Origin: Crocosphaera sp. | Lineage (GTDB): Bacteria > Cyanobacteriota > Cyanobacteriia > Cyanobacteriales > Microcystaceae | NCBI GenBank assembly: GCA_030064935.1 | Contig: JASJEA010000007.1 | Location: 1 to 33,760 of the forward strand | Direction: 5' to 3' | DNA: 33,760 nt | Part shown: positions 18,037 through 25,873 of the stretch, in pieces | Layout: each line of letters opens with the position of its first letter | Numbering within the stretch: the first letter of the stretch is position 1 | Notes under the pieces: generated by a model | What the model was told of the DNA's origin: nothing | The model's database searches: none | What the model saw: the letters and a program-made list of their open reading frames with translations, nothing else | Position numbers and translations under genes: made by a program

Positions 18037-19650
18037 TTAAATATTCTTGAGAATATCAGGTAATCCCACACTTTTAGGGTTAACAAAATTGCCTTGAAAG
18101 TCAATTGTTTTTTCTTCATTGGTAGCTGCATCTTTAATTGTTCTTGCTTCAGCTAAAGCCCGACGAATTTCTGCTTTTTCTAACTCATCATCGACTCCAC
18201 CTAATAAATAAATTAAAAGACGACTGGCTAATTTTTTACCCGATACCTGGATCCGTTTTTTCATCGGATCATAAAGAATACCATACCAAAGAGATTGAGA
18301 AGTATTAATATAACTAAAGCCTCCAATTTCATCAAAATAGATTAATTTTTTAGCTATTTTTTCGAGATTTATCTGTTTTCTAAATACTAAAAATCCTAAA
18401 GCTTGTGCTAAAGCAACTTGTCCAACAGGACGAAATAGAAGATTACCTTCACCCTCTCTTTTTTCATGACTAAATTGTCTTAATTCATCGGTAGTAACCC
18501 CTTGTTCCAATTGACGATAACTTGGTAACATAGCTAAATTATCAAATAATTGAGACAAATAACTTAATCCTTCTTCTATTTCTTGTTCATCTGGACGTAA
18601 GGCAATTAAATTCTTTTTATCTTGATTTCTCCAATGGGAAAATTTATAGGATAAATACCCTTCTACCATATCTTGTAAACCTTGTAAGGTAATCAAAACA
18701 GTGGATTTATTAGAGATGGTTGCACTATCCCAATTAATGCGAGGTTTCCAATCTTTTTCATGTCTATCTTTTAACAAAGGATGGGTAATAGCCAGCCGTC
18801 TAGCAAGAATAGCAAATCCATCATCTTCATTTAATAAAACTAACTGTCCCTTACTTAAAGAAATAGCCATACGGTTAACATGAACAAACACAGAGCGTAC
18901 CCGTCTTCTTGCTTCTTCATAGGTTTCTCCTTTAATGACAGCAGGAATAATTTCAATACCAATCTTTTCGTGAGGTAAACTTTGTAATAAGTCAGGATCT
19001 AAATTATATTCCTTAATTAAGTCATCAAGATTGATAACTTTACCACTTGCTTTTCTTGACTTATTATAAATATTTAATTTTCCTGTTCTCAATAATTCAA
19101 TTAATCCTTGAATACCCATCAAACGATGTTGTCCATCTAGGGCAAAAATAGAATAAGATTCTCCGATATTGAGTAATCCTAGAGTTTCTTTTTGATCTAA
19201 AGCCACGAACTTATCTACACTGACTTTTGCTCGACCATTTCTATCCCATTGAGAAGCAGTGGGATCGTTAACCCAATCGCAACTAATGACGACTAAAATC
19301 GGTGGAAATTTGTGATTATCTAATACTGTTAAATATTGAGCTAAATGGGCTTGTCTTGACCAATCTAAAGGACGTTGTTTCAATTCTTCTACCGTTTCTG
19401 CGTCCCGAATAATATTATTCGTTTCAGGGTCATATTTATGACTAAACAAGGCTAATTCAAGGGCAAAAGAAACCCGACTCGCTAACCATTCTAGGGAGAC
19501 AGAGCCTAAATAACCTTGAGTGGTTCCCATATGAGTTTTTTGGACAAAAAGTTGCTCTTGAGCAGATAAATAACGCTCTAGTAGTGAAGTTAGGGCTTGT
19601 TTTTCTTCGCTTTCTTGATGTAAAAGTTTGCTGGTAATATCTTGATCCAT
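18037..19650 (-). CDS. DGQHR-domain protein (DndB-like family), orphan
   Basis: 537 residues, longer than DndB itself (about 350-400). The signature DGQHR is at 172-176 (SIFALDGQHRLMGIQGLIE). Before it comes FPPILVVISCDWVND; after it EKIGIEIIPAVIKGETYEEARRRVRSVFVHVNRMAISLSKGQ, which resembles the DndB/DGQHR domain core. DndB regulates phosphorothioate DNA modification, and related proteins occur with other DNA-modification and defence loci. Here no dndACDE, dpd or other modification gene is nearby, so it is an orphan. The C-terminal 200 residues (RQLEQGVTTDELRQFSHEKREGEG and beyond) are helical and unassigned. No membrane segment. The start is the only good ATG and the gene is divergent from ycf23. 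Confidence 0.8.
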   Translation of the reverse strand: MDQDITSKLLHQESEEKQALTSLLERYLSAQEQLFVQKTHMGTTQGYLGSVSLEWLASRVSFALELALFSHKYDPETNNIIRDAETVEELKQRPLDWSRQAHLAQYLTVLDNHKFPPILVVISCDWVNDPTASQWDRNGRAKVSVDKFVALDQKETLGLLNIGESYSIFALDGQHRLMGIQGLIELLRTGKLNIYNKSRKASGKVINLDDLIKEYNLDPDLLQSLPHEKIGIEIIPAVIKGETYEEARRRVRSVFVHVNRMAISLSKGQLVLLNEDDGFAILARRLAITHPLLKDRHEKDWKPRINWDSATISNKSTVLITLQGLQDMVEGYLSYKFSHWRNQDKKNLIALRPDEQEIEEGLSYLSQLFDNLAMLPSYRQLEQGVTTDELRQFSHEKREGEGNLLFRPVGQVALAQALGFLVFRKQINLEKIAKKLIYFDEIGGFSYINTSQSLWYGILYDPMKKRIQVSGKKLASRLLIYLLGGVDDELEKAEIRRALAEARTIKDAATNEEKTIDFQGNFVNPKSVGLPDILKNI

Positions 19651-19797
19651 GTTGAGAGATACTTACGTTTTGTGTCTATTATCCACCATTGATGGGTTAC
19701 AAACTGCTTGATGAGTCACTATGATATCAATTATGATCAGCATTGACCCATAGAATTAAGTGTCCCTATGGGTAGTATAGAACAGGAAAAAATGATT

Positions 19798-20535
19798 ATG
19801 CACCCTCATTTAGAGACAGCATTCGCTCAACGTCAAGCCCTGAAGATTATTAGTGGGCTGACAAATTTTGACCAAGCAAACGTTTCAGCCATTGTAAAAG
19901 CAGCCCAAGCTGGGGGCGCAACCTTTGTGGATATTGCTGCTTCCGCTAGTTTGGTTCGTCATGTTCGTACCCTCATTGATCTACCTATTTGTGTCTCTGC
20001 TGTAGAACCTGACTTATTAGCAGAAGCAGTGGATGCAGGGGCAGATCTAGTGGAAATTGGTAATTTTGATGCGTTTTATGCACAAGGAAAACGGTTTGAA
20101 GCCCCCGAAGTCTTAGCTTTAACCCAAGAAACTCGTACTTTATTACCTGAGACAACCCTTTGTGTCACGGTTCCCCATATTCTTCCTTTAGATGAACAGG
20201 TACAACTGGCAGAGGCTTTAGTAGAAGCCGGTGCTAACCTCATTCAAACAGAAGGGGGAACCAGTAGTCATCCTATCCATGCCGGAACCTTAGGGTTAAT
20301 AGAAAAAGCGGCCCCAACCTTGGCTGCAGCTTATAGCATTTCTCGCGCCGTTTCTGTCCCTATTATCTGTGCGTCAGGGTTATCCAGTGTTACTGCACCG
20401 ATGGCCATCACTGCTGGTGCATCGGGAGTTGGTGTGGGTTCTGCCATTAACCAACTTAATGATGAGGTGGCTATGGTGGCGGCTGTTCGTTCCTTAGTTG
20501 AAGCATTACACCATTCTGTTGGCATTCGGGCTTAA
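19798..20535 (+). CDS. ycf23: Ycf23 / DUF561 TIM-barrel protein
   Basis: 245 residues from the start chosen here. An ATG 30 bases upstream (19768) is also in frame, but AGGA at 19784-19787 sits 10 bases before the ATG at 19798, and MHPHLETAFAQRQALKIISGL resembles the family N-terminus. Glycine-rich barrel motifs: AGGATFVDIAASASLV, ICVSAVEPDLLAEAVDAGADLVEIGNFDAFY, AGANLIQTEGG, IICASGLSSVTAPMAITAGASGVGVGSA. The last is a phosphate-binding type loop. Ycf23 is kept in cyanobacteria and red-lineage plastids, and its reaction is not established. The barrel resembles nicotinate/thiamine-type enzymes (weak comparison). It is divergent from the DGQHR gene. Confidence 0.9.
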   Translation: MHPHLETAFAQRQALKIISGLTNFDQANVSAIVKAAQAGGATFVDIAASASLVRHVRTLIDLPICVSAVEPDLLAEAVDAGADLVEIGNFDAFYAQGKRFEAPEVLALTQETRTLLPETTLCVTVPHILPLDEQVQLAEALVEAGANLIQTEGGTSSHPIHAGTLGLIEKAAPTLAAAYSISRAVSVPIICASGLSSVTAPMAITAGASGVGVGSAINQLNDEVAMVAAVRSLVEALHHSVGIRA

Positions 20536-20547
20536 ATTTGGGGTTTG

Positions 20548-20585
20548 GGAGGCAACGTCATCTAGAAATCTTTCTTTGTGCCTCC
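20548..20585. terminator. Dyad between ycf23 and a convergent small gene
   Basis: GGAGGCA (20548-20554) and TGCCTCC (20579-20585) can pair with a 24-base loop, 12 bases after the ycf23 stop codon. It could act as a two-way terminator for the convergent pair, but has no clear T-run. Confidence 0.3.
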
Positions 20586-20603
20586 TGCCTCACTCAAAAG
20601 CCC

Positions 20604-20963
20604 TTAAAAATTCACCAAAGGAACTCTATAGGTTGGTCTTTGAACGTCTCCTAAACTATTGTCATGGTTTTCTAGTGTTTGATTGAGAGCCTCTGTTTTC
20701 GCTTCAAGGGAGTTTTTATTAGGTTCTAAAGAAGGAATCTCGATCAAGGGAGGATACTCTCCTCCGACAGCTAGTTCTTCGATTGGATTATTAGAAACTG
20801 TTCCCTCCAAGTCTTGTACCGTTCCCGTATAAACTTCTAACGGCTTAGGATCAGTGATAATTTCTGGCTCAGCTAAAGAAGATGGGACAATCATCAGTCC
20901 ACTCATCCCCAAAAAGAAACATCCCAGGGCAATTTTAGAAAATTGTGTTAAGGTGTTAAACAT
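20604..20963 (-). CDS. Small exported protein of unknown function
   Basis: 119 residues from the chosen ATG, which has GGAG about 11 bases ahead (20975 region); an in-frame ATG 48 bases upstream lacks that support. Signal peptide: MFNTLTQFSKIALGCFFLGMSGLMIV with cleavage likely after SSLA (the mature part then starts EPEIITD). The mature part is acidic, low in aromatic residues, with EVYTGTVQDLEG, VGGEYPPLIEIPSLEP and a C-terminal QRPTYRVPLVNF. No cysteine in the mature part and no known domain. It looks like a periplasmic or secreted cyanobacterial protein of narrow distribution. It converges on ycf23 with a 68-base gap. Confidence 0.65.
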   Translation of the reverse strand: MFNTLTQFSKIALGCFFLGMSGLMIVPSSLAEPEIITDPKPLEVYTGTVQDLEGTVSNNPIEELAVGGEYPPLIEIPSLEPNKNSLEAKTEALNQTLENHDNSLGDVQRPTYRVPLVNF

Positions 20964-21551
20964 ACTGATTTTTTCTCCTATGGTGAGTGAGGTAATCAAG
21001 AAAATTGACATTATTACTGAACGGAAAAAAGTTAAAAACCTATGGAAGTAGGTTAACTAAGTAAGAACGAAATGATCAGTTTATCTATTGGATAAACCTA
21101 TAACTGTAAAAGCCTAACGGAGTTATAAGTCGTTTTGCTCATAAGGCTCTAAGCCTCATCAAAAAAACTCTGAGTTAATTCATAGATGCGGTTCTATTGT
21201 CCACAACCTTCATGTTATACCCTAAAAAAGTTTTTAGAGATATGGCTTAATTAAACTGTAGCCATTGGAGGTCCTAGGAAGTTTCAAAATACTAAACATA
21301 TTAATTCCTTGACTAATCCCAACTTGATTATTGCGAGAATTGAAGGTTAATACAATAAAAATAAACAAAAATTTTCTAGCCAACCACTAATTAAGACAGT
21401 GAAGGGAAACGTAAAATAATACGTTTCCACAACTCAAACGGCAACACTATAGGCCTTCCCATACTGATGAGGTATCCTAATCATCCTTTTGAGACATGAG
21501 GAACAATTTATGTGCCCCCCATCAGTCCGAGAAACGCTATATCTCATCAAA
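20964..21551. other. Long intergenic region with small dyads
   Basis: About 590 bases; I see no convincing gene. A perfect 9-bp dyad GGAAACGTA/TACGTTTCC (21405-21413 with 21420-21428, loop AAATAA) lies about 120 bases beyond the membrane-protein gene and might end its transcript, though no T-run follows on either strand. A small dyad AACCTA/TAGGTT lies near 21039-21056, upstream of the exported-protein gene. The region could host a small RNA; none of the known cyanobacterial ones was recognised. Confidence 0.4.
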
Positions 21552-21872
21552 TTAACTAGCTGCTTCAGCCGCTTTCTGAGATGCTTTGATAGTTCTACGA
21601 GAAGAAGAACGAGTGGTTTCTGATGCTTCAAGGGGAGCAAACTCAATATGATTGAGCAAAGTCGTAACAAAAGCAAAAAGTAAAAATGGTAAAGATAAAA
21701 CTAAGACTAAACCCACCATTGCCAAGGCGTACATTTGACGAGTGCTACTCCACAACCCTAACGCACTAGCTAAGGTCAGGAAAATAACGATTAACCAAAC
21801 AATAATTTGACCGTAGATATCCCCAAAGGTTAGGGTACAAACCATACGGTATTTTTGAAAGTTCTTGTCCAT
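21552..21872 (-). CDS. Small membrane protein, cyanobacterial, function unknown
   Basis: 106 residues from the ATG preceded by AGGA at a spacing of 9 bases (a frame-open extension of seven residues upstream is less likely). It has two membrane segments: IIVWLIVIFLTLASALGLW (about 24-42) and YALAMVGLVLVLSLPFLLFAFVTTLL (about 48-73). The N-terminal MDKNFQKYRMVCTLTFGDIYGQ and the C-terminal tail (EASETTRSSSRRTIKASQKAAEAAS, which is Ser/Arg/Lys-rich then Ala-rich) lie on the same side. The basic tail suggests it faces the cytoplasm. I do not recognise a family. It stands alone on the minus strand. Confidence 0.7.
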   Translation of the reverse strand: MDKNFQKYRMVCTLTFGDIYGQIIVWLIVIFLTLASALGLWSSTRQMYALAMVGLVLVLSLPFLLFAFVTTLLNHIEFAPLEASETTRSSSRRTIKASQKAAEAAS

Positions 21873-22134
21873 TATAAAAATTCCTACAATCAATTAGCTA
21901 CTTCTGATGTTCTACGTTAATAAGGATGATGGGCTAAAGGACTATATTTAAAGATTTTTATAAACTATCGCAATATCACTTTACAATTCATCCCTTACCT
22001 GTCAACAATTGCTCACAAATTATTCAATTATGATGAAAATAAGGATCTTTCGAGATAATTATCAAAGGTCATAATAGGCTAGAAAGCAGAAGAATCAATA
22101 TGATGTGATATTTAGTTAGGAGGTTGTTTCCCTT

Positions 22135-22755
22135 ATGTCAGGAGACTCACGTATCGAAAATCGGGACTATACCCTGATGATCGACAAAAGCAGTAGTATG
22201 GCTACTTCTGATGGTCCTGATGGCAAAACCCGTTGGCAAATTGCCCAGGAGTCAACCTTAGCCTTAGCAAAGAAGTGCGAAGAGATAGATCCCGATGGGA
22301 TTACAGTTTATGTCTTTTCCGGTCGTTTTAGACGCTATGACAATGTAACGTCAGATAAAGTCACAAAAGTTTATGAAGAAAATGAACCAATGGGGCAAAC
22401 TGACTTAGCTAGTGTTCTAGAAGATGCCCTCAACAACTATTTTGAACGCAAAGCAGAAGGTACAGCTAAAACTAATGGAGAAACTTTTCTCATTATTACC
22501 GATGGAGAACCCACCGATCGCAAGGCTGTAATCAGTCTTATTATCAATGCGTCTCAGAAACTTGATCTAGATGAGGAGTTAGGTATTTCCTTTGTCCAAG
22601 TGGGAACGGATAAGAAAGCCACTCAATTTTTTAAAGCGTTAGATGACGATCTTCAAGGGGTGGGGGCCAAGTTCGATATCGTTGATACAGTTACTGTAGA
22701 TGATATGAAGGGTATGTCTTTGACTGAGGTACTGTTAAAGGCTCTGATCGATTAA
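22135..22755 (+). CDS. VWA-domain protein (TerY/TerF-like)
   Basis: 206 residues, one von Willebrand A domain. The MIDAS metal site is complete: D17-x-S19-x-S21 (MIDKSSSM), T89 (GQTDL) and D123 (IITDGEP). The Gly-rich segment GDSRIENRDYTLMIDKSSSM opens the first strand. A strong AGGAGG site (22118-22123) stands 11 bases before the ATG. VWA proteins of this type often sit with TerD-family genes (tellurite-resistance/stress clusters), where they may bind metal-dependent partners. Here the gene faces a TerD operon, with the 3' ends about 80 bases apart, so they are neighbours but not one operon. No signal peptide; probably cytoplasmic. Confidence 0.88.
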   Translation: MSGDSRIENRDYTLMIDKSSSMATSDGPDGKTRWQIAQESTLALAKKCEEIDPDGITVYVFSGRFRRYDNVTSDKVTKVYEENEPMGQTDLASVLEDALNNYFERKAEGTAKTNGETFLIITDGEPTDRKAVISLIINASQKLDLDEELGISFVQVGTDKKATQFFKALDDDLQGVGAKFDIVDTVTVDDMKGMSLTEVLLKALID

Positions 22756-22808
22756 TTAAGAGGGATTTTGACCTAATAGCAATTTCCTAGAGTTTAGCCA
22801 AGCTTTTT

Positions 22809-22830
22809 TGTAGGGGTTCGGACCCCTACA
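22809..22830. repeat. Perfect palindrome between convergent VWA and methyltransferase genes
   Basis: A 9-bp perfect stem TGTAGGGGT/ACCCCTACA (22809-22817 and 22822-22830) around loop TCGG, between convergent genes, 4 bases before the 22835 stop region. It is preceded by TTTTTT on the + strand. It may be a bidirectional terminator or a short dispersed palindrome; a genome-wide count would separate the two. Confidence 0.6.
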
Positions 22831-22834
22831 AGGT

Positions 22835-23440
22835 TTATTTGTTCACAAAAATACTTAACAAAACTCGTCCTAATAAGTAATAGTGGGCTTGAATGGTTAG
22901 GCCTACATTGTTCGCAAAATCTTCTCTTTCTTGCGCTGAATAAAAACGAATACCCCCAGGAGAAAAGGGAATTGATCGTACAGTACCCAGTAAAGTAGAA
23001 TCAACTAAATAGAATTTTCCTTGAGGCCGTAAAATACGACTGACTTCCTTGAAAACCTTTTGTGGATGAGGATAGTGAAGAAAACTAATTGTATTAAAAA
23101 CTGCATCAAATTGATGATCAGCAAAGGGAAGACATTCGGCATTGCCTTGTGTATAAATTAAACGAGGATGATGTCGATTATTTTCTCTCGCTTCTTTCAA
23201 CATTTGAGGGGATAAGTCGACTCCTGTTCCTTGTAAGTCAGGAAATTTATGAGCCAAACGATTTAATAATCGACCGGTTCCACATCCTAAATCTAACACA
23301 TAGGAAGGATGAGGTAAACTCACATAAGATAATAATCTTTTGTGTAGGGACTGATAGAAAATAGTGGTAAAAATTAAATCATAATTAGGGGCCCACCCAT
23401 CAAAAAAGGAAGCTTTCTGGTCAAATATTGGTTCACTCAT
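22835..23440 (-). CDS. Class I SAM-dependent methyltransferase
   Basis: 201 residues. The SAM site is complete: motif I VLDLGCGTGRLL (about 47-58), TGVDLSPQMLKEAREN, and a motif II-like AECLPFADHQFDAVFNTISFLHYPHP. It resembles the UbiE/COQ5 and Methyltransf_11 group, so the target is a small molecule or a lipid quinone; the substrate is not clear. It is the last gene of the TerD operon, with its ATG 8 bases after the stop of the preceding TerD-family gene. No membrane segment. Weak ribosome site, so translation may be coupled to the gene before it. Confidence 0.85.
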   Translation of the reverse strand: MSEPIFDQKASFFDGWAPNYDLIFTTIFYQSLHKRLLSYVSLPHPSYVLDLGCGTGRLLNRLAHKFPDLQGTGVDLSPQMLKEARENNRHHPRLIYTQGNAECLPFADHQFDAVFNTISFLHYPHPQKVFKEVSRILRPQGKFYLVDSTLLGTVRSIPFSPGGIRFYSAQEREDFANNVGLTIQAHYYLLGRVLLSIFVNK

Positions 23441-23448
23441 TGCTTTAT

Positions 23449-24042
23449 TTAATAATACTCATTTGTCATTGCTTGTAGTCCATCAACTACAATTCCTTTG
23501 CCTACTGCTTCCATTTTCCACTCTCCATCTTCCCGATAAACTTCTGCGAGAATCATCCCCGTTTTACCATCATATTCTTGTCCTAAAAGGGTATAACGAG
23601 CGATTTCTTTATTATTCGCTAAATCTACCAGACGAACAAAGGCATTTTTAACCATACCAAAGCTTTGTTTTCGTTGCTTACAGTTATATATATTAACCAC
23701 AAAAACGAGCCTAGCAATATCGTCAGGAATCTTCGGTAAATCAACAATAATGCGTTCATCATCTCCTTCTCCTGCACCAGTTAAATTATCCCCCAAATGA
23801 AGAATTGCTCCGGAACGATGATTAAGATTACTAAAATAAATTACCTCAGATTTAGTTTTCAGCTTACCCTTTTCGTTAAGACACAGAACTGAAGCATCGA
23901 GATCAAATTCATCCCTTTTAAACAGCCCTAAAATTCCCTTAGACTCAGCAACATCCCAACCTAAACCACACATTATTTTAGTCAGCCCTGGAGCTTCTTT
24001 TTTAAGGGAAATTCGTTGTCCTTTTGTAAGATTAATTGCCAT
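23449..24042 (-). CDS. TerD-family protein, divergent copy (TerZ/TerE-like)
   Basis: 197 residues. The TerD fold is recognisable: MAINLTKGQRISL at the start, a DEFDLDASVLCL calcium-site segment, LGDNLTGAGEGDDERIIVDL, and AEVYREDGEWKMEAVG. It is clearly more distant from the next two copies than they are from each other, with an extra loop (ESKGILGLFKRDE). TerD proteins bind Ca2+ through these Asp clusters and belong to stress and tellurite-resistance systems. AGGTGAT precedes the ATG, which lies 8 bases after the previous stop. Part of the five-gene operon. Confidence 0.9.
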   Translation of the reverse strand: MAINLTKGQRISLKKEAPGLTKIMCGLGWDVAESKGILGLFKRDEFDLDASVLCLNEKGKLKTKSEVIYFSNLNHRSGAILHLGDNLTGAGEGDDERIIVDLPKIPDDIARLVFVVNIYNCKQRKQSFGMVKNAFVRLVDLANNKEIARYTLLGQEYDGKTGMILAEVYREDGEWKMEAVGKGIVVDGLQAMTNEYY

Positions 24043-24050
24043 GATATCAC

Positions 24051-24629
24051 CTAATTAGAATAACGGTTAAGGATGGCCTGTAAACCCCCTTGATATCCTG
24101 CACCTACTGCTCCCATGCGCCATTGCCCATCTTTATTATAGATTTCTGCAATAATTAGGGCAGTTTCAATCGAATAGTCTTCTGTTAAATCGTAGCGTAA
24201 TATCTCTTCTTTGTTTTCCACATTTACTAACCTAACAAAAGCATTTTCTACCTGTCCAAAACTTTGATTTCTTTTGTCTGCTTCATGGATTGTCACAACA
24301 AAAACTAATTTTTTGACATCGTTGGGAATCTTGGTGAAATTGACTAAAATAACTTCATCATCTCCTTCCCCTGCACCAGTTAAGTTGTCTCCCATATGTT
24401 CAACGGAATGATGAGCATCGGGACTTTTCAGATTGTTATAAAAAACGAAGTGAGTATCAGAAATGAGTTTCTCATCTTCTCCTAGTAAAAAGACAGAAGC
24501 ATCGAGATCAAAATCATTTCCTGTGTCAACTTTTTTGACATCCCATCCTAGTCCAACAAAAGCAGCCTTTAATCCAGGACTTACTTTTTCTAAGGAAACT
24601 CTTTGACCTTTACTTAGTGATATTGCCAT
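24051..24629 (-). CDS. terD: TerD-family calcium-binding stress protein, copy 2
   Basis: 192 residues, full length. Motifs: MAISLSKGQRVSLEK, NDFDLDASVFLLGE (37-51), HMGDNLTGAGEGDDEVILVNF (78-98), and RMGAVGAGYQGGLQAILNRY at the end. The Asp-rich clusters are the two calcium-binding sites known in this family. It differs from its upstream neighbour (24662-25240) at about 25 of 192 positions by eye, so about 87% identity, a recent tandem duplication. It is third in the operon, 32 bases after the upstream copy's stop. A clear Shine-Dalgarno site is lacking. Confidence 0.93.
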   Translation of the reverse strand: MAISLSKGQRVSLEKVSPGLKAAFVGLGWDVKKVDTGNDFDLDASVFLLGEDEKLISDTHFVFYNNLKSPDAHHSVEHMGDNLTGAGEGDDEVILVNFTKIPNDVKKLVFVVTIHEADKRNQSFGQVENAFVRLVNVENKEEILRYDLTEDYSIETALIIAEIYNKDGQWRMGAVGAGYQGGLQAILNRYSN

Positions 24630-24661
24630 AATGGTTTATCTAGATAATTGTTTGTTCTTCT

Positions 24662-25240
24662 CTAATTGGAATAACGGTTAAGAATCGCTTCCAAACCTCC
24701 TTGATATCCTGATCCTACCGCAGTCATGCGCCATTCTCCATCTTTGTTATAAATTTCTGCAATAATTAGGGCAGTTTCAATGGAGTAGTCTTCGGTCAAA
24801 TCATAACGTAATACCTCTTCTTTGCTTTCTACATTTACTAATCTGACAAAAGCATTTTCTATCTGTCCAAAGTTTTGATTTCTTTTATCTGCTTCATGAA
24901 TGGTTACTACAAAAACTATTTTTTTGACATCTTTAGGAACCTTGGTGAAATTGACTAAAATAACTTCGTCGTCTCCTTCTCCTGCTCCGGTTAAGTTATC
25001 TCCCATATGTTCAATAGAATGGTCGGGATCAGGACTTTTTAGGTTATTATAAAAAATAAGGTGCTGATCAGAAACTAATTTCTCATTTTCTCCTAGTAAA
25101 AAAACCGAACAATCAATATCAAAATCATTTCCTGTATCCACTTGTTTGACATCCCATCCTAACCCAACTAAGGCCGCTTTTAATCCGGGACTTGCCTTTT
25201 CTAAGGAGATTCTTTGACCTTTACTGAGTGAGATTGCCAT
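24662..25240 (-). CDS. terD: TerD-family calcium-binding stress protein, copy 1
   Basis: 192 residues, nearly identical in layout to the next gene. Calcium sites: NDFDIDCSVFLLGE (here Cys in place of the Ala after the second Asp) and HMGDNLTGAGEGDDEVILVNF. It has AAGGA before the ATG. The gene sits 38 bases after the coiled-coil gene and leads the three TerD copies. In bacteria TerD paralogues usually occur in sets; their exact job (tellurite, phage or stress defence) is not established. Confidence 0.93.
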   Translation of the reverse strand: MAISLSKGQRISLEKASPGLKAALVGLGWDVKQVDTGNDFDIDCSVFLLGENEKLVSDQHLIFYNNLKSPDPDHSIEHMGDNLTGAGEGDDEVILVNFTKVPKDVKKIVFVVTIHEADKRNQNFGQIENAFVRLVNVESKEEVLRYDLTEDYSIETALIIAEIYNKDGEWRMTAVGSGYQGGLEAILNRYSN

Positions 25241-25278
25241 AATTTTTTCCTTAATTCGGTTACTTTTTGAGGTGAATT

Positions 25279-25779
25279 TTATTTGACTGAAGAAGGAGCA
25301 TTTACAACAGCTAAATAATCAACGGCAGCTTCTAAACTAGATGAATAACGAGTAGAAAATTCCTCAAACCAGAAGCCTTCATCAGAATAGGGATCTAGAT
25401 TTTCTAACCATTGTTTAGCTTGACGAATCAATAACTTTTGCTGTTGTTGTTTTCTCTGTTCAGTATACCTTATTTCTTCCTGATTTTGGTGGGTTATTGT
25501 TTCTGTTTGAGTTTCTTTTTTTTGCTGTAGTTGCTGCTTGAACTTAGATAAATTTTGACTGATTTCTTGGTTTTTTGGTTCAAAAATCTTTTTATCTACT
25601 GTTAGCTCTTGTTTTTGCTGTTTTTGATAATCAGATTTTAGTTTTTCTAGAAGATTATCCGTTGAAGAAGTTTGATTGTTAACTTCTTTTACAGATTGTT
25701 TGGTTTTATTAATTTTTTCTTGTTTAATCTGACTAATTAAATCATCAATCTTAGAGTTATTTTGAGAATTATTAATCAT
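25279..25779 (-). CDS. Gln-rich coiled-coil protein, first gene of the TerD operon
   Basis: 166 residues. A low-complexity N-terminal part rich in Asn/Gln/Lys (SQNNSKIDDLISQIKQEK, YQKQQKQEL, FKQQLQQKKETQTET) has a long coiled-coil pattern to about residue 120. A short C-terminal domain follows: AKQWLENLDPYSDEGFWFEEFSTRY, SSLEAAVDYLAVV. That C-terminal block looks like a conserved domain found beside TerD genes, but I cannot name it. No membrane segment. The reading starts at the only good ATG, with a -10-like TATAAT about 38 bases upstream. It probably opens the operon. Confidence 0.75.
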   Translation of the reverse strand: MINNSQNNSKIDDLISQIKQEKINKTKQSVKEVNNQTSSTDNLLEKLKSDYQKQQKQELTVDKKIFEPKNQEISQNLSKFKQQLQQKKETQTETITHQNQEEIRYTEQRKQQQQKLLIRQAKQWLENLDPYSDEGFWFEEFSTRYSSSLEAAVDYLAVVNAPSSVK

Positions 25780-25814
25780 TGTTTTGATTTTCTACCACTA
25801 ACGCTAACACTTTA

Positions 25815-25820
25815 ATTATA
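25815..25820 (-). promoter_or_regulatory. Candidate -10 element of the TerD operon
   Basis: TATAAT on the minus strand, about 38 bases before the ATG at 25779. A matching -35 box is not clear, so this is a weak promoter call. Confidence 0.35.
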
Positions 25821-25873
25821 ACCGAATCTTAAATTGAATGGATGATTAGTAAAATGAGGTTACAATATTCTTT

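Noticed and set aside
21434-21676. 80-residue open frame on the minus strand overlapping the small membrane protein gene
   Set aside because: Shifted frame of the membrane protein gene with poor composition and no ribosome site.
22811-22830. GGGTTCGGACCCC resembling a tRNA T arm
   Set aside because: Loop is four bases instead of seven and no acceptor, D or anticodon arm surrounds it.
23463-23651. Short + strand open frame inside the TerD operon
   Set aside because: Antisense to a well-supported TerD-family gene, without start signals.
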